This document shows, piece after piece, positions 13,819-21,088 of a stretch of DNA of 42,713 nucleotides. The stretch lies in NCBI GenBank assembly GCA_934320645.1, contig CAKRFP010000023.1, forward strand, positions 1-42,713, written 5' to 3'. The position numbers and the translations under genes are program-made. The notes under the pieces are model-generated. The model searched no databases, was not told the DNA's origin, and saw nothing but the letters and a program-made list of their open reading frames with translations. Source of the DNA: an uncultured Bariatricus sp. (GTDB lineage Bacteria > Bacillota > Clostridia > Lachnospirales > Lachnospiraceae). How positions within the stretch are numbered: position 1 is the stretch's first letter; the number at the start of each line of letters is the position of its first letter.

Positions 13819-15510
13819 ATGAGGAACGAAAAAAAGTACAATAAAAGTATTTATTTTACAATGGTATTTGTACAGACAATGATACATCTTGTTGTTTTGT
13901 CTGAGATATTTTTAAAGCTTTTTTTAATTGACCATATTGTATACGATGCTTCTTCTAAAATTATTATAATGGATTTTATTTGGATCATTATATTGTTTTT
14001 ACTAGAAAACATCTTACATATATTTAAACAGGCTGCGAAAATATGGATTACAAAACAATATAAAGACGTAATGCCGGAAAAGATTATGCAGGTCTGTCAA
14101 AAACTTTCTCTTCAATTTTTAGAACAGCAAAATATACAGGAAATAATAAAACGATCCGATTCATATTTCGAAAAATCATTGGAATATACGGATGCATTAG
14201 TCAGTTGGCTCAGACTTGTTTTGTCTTCTATCGTTTTAGTCTGGTTTATGAGAAATACTTCATTTTTCGCAATACTTGTTATGAGCATACTCGTTTTAGT
14301 TGCTTTTGTGATTAATTTACGGACAACAAAAAATACCTTTGGTTTTTGGAAACGATATATGGAGACAGCACGTCGGTTTAATTATCTTTCTGATTTACAA
14401 ATTAAACGGGAATATGCTTATGAGCGCCGGATTTATGACACATCGAAGGCTATGGATGAACGATTTTCAAAAGAATTTGATCAGGCTGCCAGGATAAATC
14501 GAAAGAGTGGTCATACTCGGTTTCGTGGACAAATATTGCTCGAGAGTATTTTGATAGGAATTACAGTTTTTGTAATGTTTTATTTTGCTTTGCCGCATAC
14601 AATGGAGTCGATTACACTCGGAACTTATACCGCAATCACGGAAACCATTGCAAGAATGCTAGGGGAACTTTCACAGTGTGCAGAAAGCGTATTTCCAATT
14701 CGGGAGTTTCATGGTCTTCGTACAGAATTAATCCGATTTGTAGAAAATGATTTTTTGGAAAAAGGGTCAGCGAATAACTTCAAGGCAGAATCACCCAGAG
14801 AAAATGTATTGTCTTTGGACAATTTACAGTTTCGTTATTATGAAAATAATGAAGATACTTTGAAAGGGATCTGCTTTACTTTTGAAAAGGGAAAACACTA
14901 TGGTCTTGTTGGAGTAAATGGGGCTGGAAAGACGACACTTGCAAAACTGTTGCTTGATCTTTATAAACCGACAAATGGCAGAATCTATGATGGAACTGAG
15001 AAAAAGACAGCGCTATTTCAGGATTTTCAGGTTTATCCGGTAACTGTAAGAGAATATCTTTTGATGGGAAATGATTCGAATCTTTCGAATGCCAGAGTGT
15101 CAGAGGTACTGGACATGCTAGAATGTTCAAATCTGAAGCAGGGGCTTGACACACCACTTACACTTTTGACAGAAGAAGGCACATTACTTTCAAAAGGACA
15201 ATTGCAAAGACTGGCAATTGCCAGAGCTTTTCTTTCGGAGGCAGATTTCATTCTTTTGGATGAACCGACAGCCAGTCTTGATCCTATTTCTGAACGGGAA
15301 GTATATAGATTGAGTGAACATATATTTCAAGAAAAGACAACGTTATTTATCACGCACCGTCTCGGCGCTGTCAGTCAGATGGATGAAATTCTTGTACTGG
15401 ATCATGGTCAGTTGGTAGAGCATGGGTGTCATGAAGAACTGATGCGCAAAAATGGAGTTTATCGAAAACTTTATCAAACACAGAAGGAGATGTATGTGGA
15501 TGAAATTTAA
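13819..15510 (+). CDS. ABC exporter, fused membrane and ATPase domains (subunit 1)
   Basis: A 563-residue half-transporter. About six hydrophobic segments occupy residues 10-290, followed by a nucleotide-binding domain: Walker A GVNGAGKTT (365-373), Q-loop ALFQDFQVYP, signature LSKGQLQRLAIARAF (from 457, with Lys for the usual Gly), Walker B FILLDEPTASLD and switch His in ITHRLG. There is no N-terminal C39 peptidase domain, so it would not cleave a leader itself. It overlaps the next ABC gene by 17 bp, so the two should form a heterodimer. Exporters of this pattern handle peptides, lipids or drugs; the Cys-rich peptide upstream suggests a peptide. The N-terminal half is more A+T rich than core genes. 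Confidence 0.92.
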   Translation: MRNEKKYNKSIYFTMVFVQTMIHLVVLSEIFLKLFLIDHIVYDASSKIIIMDFIWIIILFLLENILHIFKQAAKIWITKQYKDVMPEKIMQVCQKLSLQFLEQQNIQEIIKRSDSYFEKSLEYTDALVSWLRLVLSSIVLVWFMRNTSFFAILVMSILVLVAFVINLRTTKNTFGFWKRYMETARRFNYLSDLQIKREYAYERRIYDTSKAMDERFSKEFDQAARINRKSGHTRFRGQILLESILIGITVFVMFYFALPHTMESITLGTYTAITETIARMLGELSQCAESVFPIREFHGLRTELIRFVENDFLEKGSANNFKAESPRENVLSLDNLQFRYYENNEDTLKGICFTFEKGKHYGLVGVNGAGKTTLAKLLLDLYKPTNGRIYDGTEKKTALFQDFQVYPVTVREYLLMGNDSNLSNARVSEVLDMLECSNLKQGLDTPLTLLTEEGTLLSKGQLQRLAIARAFLSEADFILLDEPTASLDPISEREVYRLSEHIFQEKTTLFITHRLGAVSQMDEILVLDHGQLVEHGCHEELMRKNGVYRKLYQTQKEMYVDEI

Positions 15511-17218
15511 CTGTAAGCATACGGTTGTGGCGAAATGTCTGAAACTGGGTGCAGAAATGATGCCAAAACATTTTGCAGGGATGATATTCGTCCACCTATT
15601 TCTGGCTGTACTTCCAGTATTTGGCATTCAGATCAGTCGCCGAATCTATCAGCTTGCCGAAAAGTCTGTATTGTCAGATTATCAGGTATTAACATTGCTT
15701 TTTCCGGTTTTGCTCTATGGAGCGTATCTGTTTCTGATGAAAAGCTACACCATTTACTATGAGCGTGTGATTGTTCAGTTCGGAGGATTGCTGGAATTTG
15801 AGAAGAAAACAAAATTGATACTTCATAAAAAATGTGGGAAAATTGCGATGCGTTATTATGAGATGCCGTCCTTCTATAACAGACTATGGGAAGCGAAAGT
15901 TGCAAGTATCAATGTATATCGGGTAGTCGAATGCGTGATTACTTTATCCGGTGCGGTGCTGTCAATTGTTCTTCTTTCTGGATATGCATCTATTATCCAT
16001 CCGTCTTTTTTTCTTCTTATTGTACTGGCTGCCATTCCAGCACTTTTTGGAAATGTCAGTGAAGCAATTTTAAAAAGTCGCAGGCGTACACAATTAGCGG
16101 CTTTTGCAAAAGAAGAAAAGGATCGAAAAGAATGTACAACTGATATCCGCTACACAAAAGAGCGGATTGTGTATGAAAGCAGTGATTTTCTTATTCAGAA
16201 ATGGAAAACTTCTTCCAGAAAACTGCGTGAAAAAGAATATGAAGTGGAAATGCAGGTGTTAAGGATTCGTACTTTTTTGATGTTTTTAAATGTTGTTGCA
16301 ACAGCAGGTGTCTATGTACTGGCAGGCTATTTGTTTTTCCAGGGAAAAATTGATTATCCAGCGTTTATGGTAGCAGTTTCTGCAACATTTCAGCTTCAGA
16401 ATCAGTATGCACAGTTGTTTTCAGACTTGGGAGCTTTTTCGCAGTTTTGTCTAATGGTAAAACCATTTTTCCTGTTTCTGGATACAGAGAACGAAACACA
16501 AAGAATCGCATCAACGGGTAAAATCGCATTCCATCATGCAGGATTTACATACCCGACGGGAAAAGAACCGGTGCTTCATGATTTGAATTTTACAATACAT
16601 GCCGGAGAGAAAATCGCTATAGTGGGGGTGAATGGTGCTGGGAAAACAACGCTTTCTAAATTACTGGCAGGATTACTGGCAGTTACAGAAGGGAAAAATG
16701 AAGGTGTTCTCGCTGATGCACCTTCTGTTATGTTTCAGGAATATCAGCAATATGCATTAACGTTGCTGGAAAATCTTGCTCCCCAGGAATTGGAATTAAA
16801 AAATCAAGTACTTGCAGAAGAGCTTCTTACAGAACTAAACCTCAGTCAGATTGCAAAAAATGAAATTCTTGGACGGGAGTTTGGAAAAATAGATTTGTCA
16901 GGAGGGCAATGGCAGAAATTGGCGATGGCGAGAGCATTTTACCACGGAGGGACTTTCTTTTTATTGGACGAACCTACATCAGCCATTGATCCGCTATATG
17001 AAAAAGAATTAAATGATCTTATTTTCAGACGTATAGGAAATGACAGTACGCTTATCATTATTTCACATCGTCTTAGTATTGCAAAAATGGCTGACCGGGT
17101 ACTGGTGCTGGATCATGGTACAATAGCAGAGCAGGGAAAACATGAAGAATTGTTAGCAAATTCAGATTCACTTTATCAAAAACTATGGAATGCACAACTA
17201 AGTTGGTACGGAGAATAG
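15494..17218 (+). CDS. ABC exporter, fused membrane and ATPase domains (subunit 2)
   Basis: A 574-residue half-transporter, partner of the preceding one. Hydrophobic segments lie in roughly the first 310 residues. The ATPase domain has Walker A GVNGAGKTT (378-386), Q-loop VMFQEYQQYALT, a canonical signature LSGGQWQKLAMARAF, Walker B FFLLDEPTSAIDP and ISHRLS. With one degenerate (LSKGQ) and one canonical signature, the pair may have two unequal ATP sites. The ATG at 15494 follows AAGGAG by 4 bases; the ATG at 15500 is an equally possible start. The frame extends upstream to 15452 but lies deep inside the previous gene. Base composition rises toward the chromosomal average in this gene. Confidence 0.92.
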   Translation: MWMKFNCKHTVVAKCLKLGAEMMPKHFAGMIFVHLFLAVLPVFGIQISRRIYQLAEKSVLSDYQVLTLLFPVLLYGAYLFLMKSYTIYYERVIVQFGGLLEFEKKTKLILHKKCGKIAMRYYEMPSFYNRLWEAKVASINVYRVVECVITLSGAVLSIVLLSGYASIIHPSFFLLIVLAAIPALFGNVSEAILKSRRRTQLAAFAKEEKDRKECTTDIRYTKERIVYESSDFLIQKWKTSSRKLREKEYEVEMQVLRIRTFLMFLNVVATAGVYVLAGYLFFQGKIDYPAFMVAVSATFQLQNQYAQLFSDLGAFSQFCLMVKPFFLFLDTENETQRIASTGKIAFHHAGFTYPTGKEPVLHDLNFTIHAGEKIAIVGVNGAGKTTLSKLLAGLLAVTEGKNEGVLADAPSVMFQEYQQYALTLLENLAPQELELKNQVLAEELLTELNLSQIAKNEILGREFGKIDLSGGQWQKLAMARAFYHGGTFFLLDEPTSAIDPLYEKELNDLIFRRIGNDSTLIIISHRLSIAKMADRVLVLDHGTIAEQGKHEELLANSDSLYQKLWNAQLSWYGE

Positions 17219-17271
17219 ATTAGAAAAATTTTTAACTTGTTTCCTTTTCAAAACCTCACGAAATATACATA

Positions 17272-17300
17272 TTGCACAACCCACCCCTCTGTGCTATACT
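17272..17300 (+). promoter_or_regulatory. Promoter of phosphoribosyltransferase gene
   Basis: TTGCAC (17272-17277), a 17-bp spacer and TATACT (17295-17300) lie 45 bp before the start codon. The leader from 17301 is purine-poor until AAAGGAGG. Confidence 0.65.
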
Positions 17301-17345
17301 AAAACCAGTCAAAACCACCAAAACAACTTAAAGGAGGAACTAGAA

Positions 17346-17987
17346 ATGGATGAAAGACTGGAAGATCTTCGCTCCACCAAAAACCCAAAGGCGCGAATTA
17401 AAATTTTAAAAGGACACTTTGCAACATCCCATTCCCACATCAACACCTACATCGACATGTCGACGGTCAAATCCCGTCACAACAACGCCCGTGAGACTGC
17501 AAAAGTTCTTGCAGCAGCCTACCTTTCCAACACAACCGTAGACACCATCGTATGCATGGAAGAGACAGAAGTGATCGGAACCTTCCTTGCCGAGCAGCTT
17601 GCCGATGAGAACCAGTACTCACTCAGCAAAGGAAACAACATTTCCATTATTACCCCGGAGATGTATCAGGACGGACAGATCCTGTTCCGTGACAACAAAC
17701 AGAGAATGGTCGAGAACAAACAGGTCCTGATCCTTGCAGCGTCCATCACAACCGGTAAATCTGTCAAACAGGCAATCGAGTCCATTCTGTACTACGGCGG
17801 AAGAGTCTGCGGAATCAGCGCAATTTTCAGTTCAGTCAACAAGATTGCAGGAATGGAAGTCAATACGATCTTCACAAGCAGTGACCTTCCACATTACAGA
17901 GCGTATTCTCCGGAGGATTGCCCGAAGTGCAGAGAAGGACAGCGGATCGAAGCTATCGTGAACAGCTACGGCTATTCTAAATTATAA
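17346..17987 (+). CDS. Orotate phosphoribosyltransferase-like protein with altered PRPP loop
   Basis: A 213-residue protein of the type I phosphoribosyltransferase fold. Its C-terminus (YSPEDCPKCREGQRIEAI) is that of a clostridial PyrE-like group, with a CxxC. The PRPP-binding loop at 127-139 reads VLILAASITTGKS: the TTG turn is intact but the two acidic residues normally before it (DD or ED) are Ala-Ala. Those residues bind the ribose hydroxyls of PRPP, so catalysis may be weak or lost and the protein may be regulatory. It is not in a pyrimidine operon: it stands alone after its own promoter and ends in a strong terminator. AAAGGAGG precedes the ATG. Confidence 0.8.
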   Translation: MDERLEDLRSTKNPKARIKILKGHFATSHSHINTYIDMSTVKSRHNNARETAKVLAAAYLSNTTVDTIVCMEETEVIGTFLAEQLADENQYSLSKGNNISIITPEMYQDGQILFRDNKQRMVENKQVLILAASITTGKSVKQAIESILYYGGRVCGISAIFSSVNKIAGMEVNTIFTSSDLPHYRAYSPEDCPKCREGQRIEAIVNSYGYSKL

Positions 17988-18008
17988 GAGAAAATCAGAA
18001 GACAAAAA

Positions 18009-18053
18009 AGTCTGTACCGGATGCAAGCAGCATTCAGTACAGACTCTTTTTTT
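18009..18053 (+). terminator. Intrinsic terminator after phosphoribosyltransferase gene
   Basis: AGTCTGTAC (18009-18017) pairs with GTACAGACT (18037-18045), followed by C and seven T. It is a classical rho-independent terminator. Confidence 0.88.
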
Positions 18054-18075
18054 AAAGATTTATGAAAACAAAAAA

Positions 18076-18105
18076 GACAGCCACTGACGGGATGGCTGCC
18101 TTTTT
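18076..18105. terminator. Bidirectional terminator, downstream of rpsT
   Basis: GACAGCCA (18076-18083) and TGGCTGCC (18093-18100) pair; A-run on the left and T-run on the right make it usable for the leftward rpsT transcript and as a backup for the rightward gene. Confidence 0.82.
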
Positions 18106-18134
18106 ATCATTCATTATTTATCTCGAAACCGGAA

Positions 18135-18398
18135 TTAAGCAATTTCGTTAACAGCTTTTGTTAAACGAGAGATTTTTCTTGCGCAAGTATTTTTGTGGTA
18201 AACACCCTTGCTTCCTGCTTTGTTGATTACAGAGATTGCTTCTTTTAATGCAGCTTTTGCAGCTTCAACATCTTTCTTTTCAACAGCAGTTTCAACTTTC
18301 TTTACATAAGTTTTCACTTTAGATTTGATTGCTTTATTTCTAGCTGTCTTTGTCTCAGTTACTAAAATTCTCTTTTTTGCGGATTTAATATTAGCCAT
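18135..18398 (-). CDS. rpsT: 30S ribosomal protein S20
   Basis: An 87-residue basic helical protein starting MANIKSAKKR, with the long Lys/Arg and Ala-rich helices typical of S20 (NKAIKSKVKTYVKKVE, GVYHKNTCARKISRLTKAV). It binds 16S rRNA early in small-subunit assembly. The ATG at 18398 is chosen because GGAGGTG lies 8 bases upstream; a longer frame begins five codons earlier. It stands alone on the minus strand with its own promoter and terminator, and is back-to-back with gpr, an arrangement common in Clostridia. Confidence 0.97.
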   Translation of the reverse strand: MANIKSAKKRILVTETKTARNKAIKSKVKTYVKKVETAVEKKDVEAAKAALKEAISVINKAGSKGVYHKNTCARKISRLTKAVNEIA

Positions 18399-18494
18399 TT
18401 CCGACACCTCCAAATTATCATTTCATAAATTATATAATCATAATATTGAATTCGACGAAAAGTGACACGGAACATCCGTCGAACACACTTATTT

Positions 18495-18523
18495 ATTTTA
18501 GGCGAAGAAAGATTGCTTGTCAA
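18495..18523 (-). promoter_or_regulatory. Sigma-A promoter of rpsT
   Basis: On the minus strand TTGACA (18523-18518), a 17-bp spacer and TAAAAT (18500-18495) form a strong promoter about 97 bp before the start codon. Confidence 0.75.
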
Positions 18524-18592
18524 TACATAATTCCAATTTTTTTGCGAAAAACTAAGTGAATAAAACAGAAAATACAGAAATGGGAGAGGACT

Positions 18593-19555
18593 ATGGTTGA
18601 AAAGTATAATATCCGGACGGATCTGGCACTGGAAGAGAAGGAACGCTTTGAATCCGACCAGGTGGAAGTGCAGGGTGTGATTCTGACGGAAGAGTATGAC
18701 AGGGAAAATGAAATCCGTATCACGACAGTCCGGATCGAGACGGAAAATGGAGCAAAAGTGATGGGGAAACCAGTTGGCTGTTATATTACGATCGAAGCAC
18801 CGGAAATGGCAGTTCCGGATGAGGGGTATCATGAGGAAATTTCACAGCAGCTCCGGAATTTTATCGAAGAGCTGCTTCCGAAAAAGAAGGCAGAAAAAAT
18901 TCTGGTGGTCGGGCTTGGCAACCGGCAGGTGACACCGGACGCGCTTGGTCCGTATGTGGTGGACAACTTGCATATCACAAGGCACATTATCGAAGAATAC
19001 GGAAAGTATGCAATGGGAGAAGAGAAGGCATGGTCTGTCAGCGCAATCGTGCCGGGAGTGATGGGGCAGACGGGAATAGAGACCGTGGAAGTGATCCGGG
19101 GCGTGGTGGCAGAGACAAAACCGGATGTGCTTCTGGTCATTGATGCGCTGGCGGCAAGAAATTCAAAGAGACTGAACCGGACGATCCAGATTGCAGATAC
19201 GGGGATCAGCCCGGGATCAGGTGTGGGAAACCACCGGAATGCAATCACAGAAAAGACGGTTGGGATCCCAGTAATCGCGATCGGTGTGCCGACGGTAGTG
19301 GATGCGGCAACCATTGTCGGTGACACGATGGATAATCTGCTTTGTGCGGTAGAAGAATCCGGGTCTTTAAAAGGAATGACCAGCGTGATCAGGGGCTACA
19401 GCGCAGCGGAAAAATATGAGCTGATCAAAGAACTGATCGCACCGCATTTGAATGGGATGTTCGTAACGCCAAAGGATATTGATGAGACCGTCAAGCGGAT
19501 CAGCTACACGATTTCCGAGGCACTGAATATGCTTTTTGCGGCGAAGGAGGCATAA
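18593..19555 (+). CDS. gpr: Spore germination protease GPR
   Basis: A 320-residue aspartic-type endopeptidase (family A25) that degrades small acid-soluble spore proteins when spores germinate. The N-terminal IRTDLALEE is the usual propeptide-cleavage region. Conserved blocks are VVGLGNRQVTPDALGP, IVPGVMGQTGIET, VLLVIDALAARNSKRLNRTI, DTGISPGSGVGNHR and IGVPTVVDAATI. The length is typical. It is divergent from rpsT and followed by spoIIP; the gpr-spoIIP pair is conserved among spore formers. In known spore formers gpr is expressed in the forespore under sigma-F and sigma-G; I did not see a convincing match to such a promoter here. Confidence 0.95.
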   Translation: MVEKYNIRTDLALEEKERFESDQVEVQGVILTEEYDRENEIRITTVRIETENGAKVMGKPVGCYITIEAPEMAVPDEGYHEEISQQLRNFIEELLPKKKAEKILVVGLGNRQVTPDALGPYVVDNLHITRHIIEEYGKYAMGEEKAWSVSAIVPGVMGQTGIETVEVIRGVVAETKPDVLLVIDALAARNSKRLNRTIQIADTGISPGSGVGNHRNAITEKTVGIPVIAIGVPTVVDAATIVGDTMDNLLCAVEESGSLKGMTSVIRGYSAAEKYELIKELIAPHLNGMFVTPKDIDETVKRISYTISEALNMLFAAKEA

Positions 19556-19567
19556 TCAGCTGCCGGA

Positions 19568-19675
19568 ATGCATAGATTATGTCAATATGACGTGGAAGGT
19601 CTGGAGGAGAAGCCTGTCTGGAATGATTTGGTTTTGCCGCAGCCTTCCGGAACGGGCAGGGAGGCGCGCAGATGA
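19568..19675 (+). CDS. Possible 35-residue ORF coupled to spoIIP
   Basis: ATG at 19568 opens a 35-codon frame whose TGA (19673-19675) overlaps the spoIIP ATG as ATGA. GAAGGAGG sits about 17 bases upstream, at the end of gpr, which is too far for efficient use. The product begins MHRLCQYDVEGLEEKP and ends in basic residues. It may help translate spoIIP by coupling or may be chance. Confidence 0.25.
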   Translation: MHRLCQYDVEGLEEKPVWNDLVLPQPSGTGREARR

Positions 19676-20850
19676 AAAAAGAACAGAGAATTTGTGTGCT
19701 TCTTGCCATTCTGATCCTGGGAATCTGCGGAGTGGAAGCAAAAAGCAGCGGGACACTGTTACCAAAGTCCTGGAAGATACGGATGATTCAGAGTGTCCAG
19801 GAAAATGCGGAGCAGCTTTACCTGCCGGGAGTCACCTATGCGGAACCCCAAAAAGGAAAAAATCAGGTGACAGAGGCAGTCATCCATATGGCGTCGGCGA
19901 TGATTCCTCTGGGCAATTATGTGACAGAACGGGAAGCGGCGGAGCTTCTGGCAGAAGATGAGGAGACCTATGCACTTCTTGCAAAAAGACAGGCGGAAGA
20001 AGAAAATGCAGTGGATGAAAATGGACAGCTTATCGGGGAGGACAAAAGCGAAGAGACCAGGCAGGCATCTGTACCGGCGATGGATCTTTCCCTGGACCGG
20101 CTGAATGATTTTGAATATCTGGTCAGTAATTTTTATACGGTAGACAGTGTGACCTATATCAATCCTTCGGAGTTAAATGCATCGGAACTTCTGGGGAAAG
20201 ATCTGCGGATCGATCCGAATGCGGGAGGGGCGAAAATCCTGATCTATCATACCCATTCCCAGGAAACCTTTGCGGATTCCAATGGAGATCCATCCACTTC
20301 GATTGTGGGAATCGGACGGTATCTGACGGAGCTTTTAAATGAAAAATATAAGATCCCGACCATGCATCATGAGGGGGTATATGATCTGATTGATGGAAAG
20401 CTGGACCGGAGCGAGGCGTATGAATTTGCAAAACCGGTGGTGGAACAGATCCTTGCGGACAATCCGAGTATTGAAGTGGTGATTGATCTGCATAGAGACG
20501 GGGTGGCGGACACTACCCATCTGGTGACGGAGGTAAATGGAAAGCCGACGGCACAGATCATGTTTTTTAACGGACTGAGCCGGACCCGCGCCAATGGAGA
20601 TCTTGTCGGAATGGCGAACCCGTATTTGCAGGAAAATCTTGCATTTTCCCTGCAGATGAAGATTGCGGCAGAAACAAAATATCCGGGATTTGCAAGACGG
20701 AATTACCTTCGCGGTTACAAATATAATATGGATCTGATGCCGCGGATGCTTCTGATTGAGGCGGGGGCGCAGACAAACACGGTAGAGGAAATGCGAAATG
20801 CCATGGAGGTGCTGGCAGATCTTTTAAATGGCGTATTGACCGGACGATAA
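19672..20850 (+). CDS. spoIIP: Stage II sporulation protein P
   Basis: A 392-residue protein with an N-terminal signal anchor (CVLLAILILGICGVEA) and a C-terminal amidase/endopeptidase domain from about residue 180. Motifs with likely zinc and catalytic residues are LIYHTHSQETF, VIDLHRDGV, FFNGLSRTR and LLIEAGAQTNT. With SpoIID and SpoIIM it strips peptidoglycan during engulfment of the forespore. The linker between anchor and catalytic domain is Glu-rich. The ATG follows AGGGAGG. It forms a pair with gpr, 116 bp upstream. Confidence 0.94.
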   Translation: MKKEQRICVLLAILILGICGVEAKSSGTLLPKSWKIRMIQSVQENAEQLYLPGVTYAEPQKGKNQVTEAVIHMASAMIPLGNYVTEREAAELLAEDEETYALLAKRQAEEENAVDENGQLIGEDKSEETRQASVPAMDLSLDRLNDFEYLVSNFYTVDSVTYINPSELNASELLGKDLRIDPNAGGAKILIYHTHSQETFADSNGDPSTSIVGIGRYLTELLNEKYKIPTMHHEGVYDLIDGKLDRSEAYEFAKPVVEQILADNPSIEVVIDLHRDGVADTTHLVTEVNGKPTAQIMFFNGLSRTRANGDLVGMANPYLQENLAFSLQMKIAAETKYPGFARRNYLRGYKYNMDLMPRMLLIEAGAQTNTVEEMRNAMEVLADLLNGVLTGR

Positions 20851-20943
20851 AATGCGGATTTCTATATAGAATGGAAACGACAGAGATTTCACCATATAAA
20901 TATGTTATAATGGCAGGATAATGGCAGGAGATACCAATTTGGC

Positions 20944-20973
20944 TTGACAAGGCGAATGGAATTGAGATAGAAT
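20944..20973 (+). promoter_or_regulatory. Promoter of the topoisomerase pair
   Basis: TTGACA (20944-20949), an 18-bp spacer and TAGAAT (20968-20973), 115 bp before the subunit B start. A TATAAT also occurs near 20912 without a clear -35. Confidence 0.6.
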
Positions 20974-21088
20974 TTTTCTTACTGAATTGAAGAAACAGGT
21001 AAGGAAATTCTGGGAATCGTAAAGCTGCGGTCAGGTCAGGATTTTCCCTGAATCGTTGTGATGGAATATAAGAGGAGAGAAAAGAAAT

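Noticed and set aside
13819..15510. Peptidase-containing bacteriocin exporter
   Set aside because: Neither ABC protein has an N-terminal C39 peptidase domain with its Cys/His motif.
12505..17345. Insertion sequence or integrase at the island
   Set aside because: No transposase or integrase frame, no tRNA gene and no target-site duplication were seen.
19536..19961. 141-residue plus frame across the gpr-spoIIP junction
   Set aside because: It overlaps the end of gpr and about 290 bp of spoIIP in another frame, with biased Arg/Ser/Gly composition.
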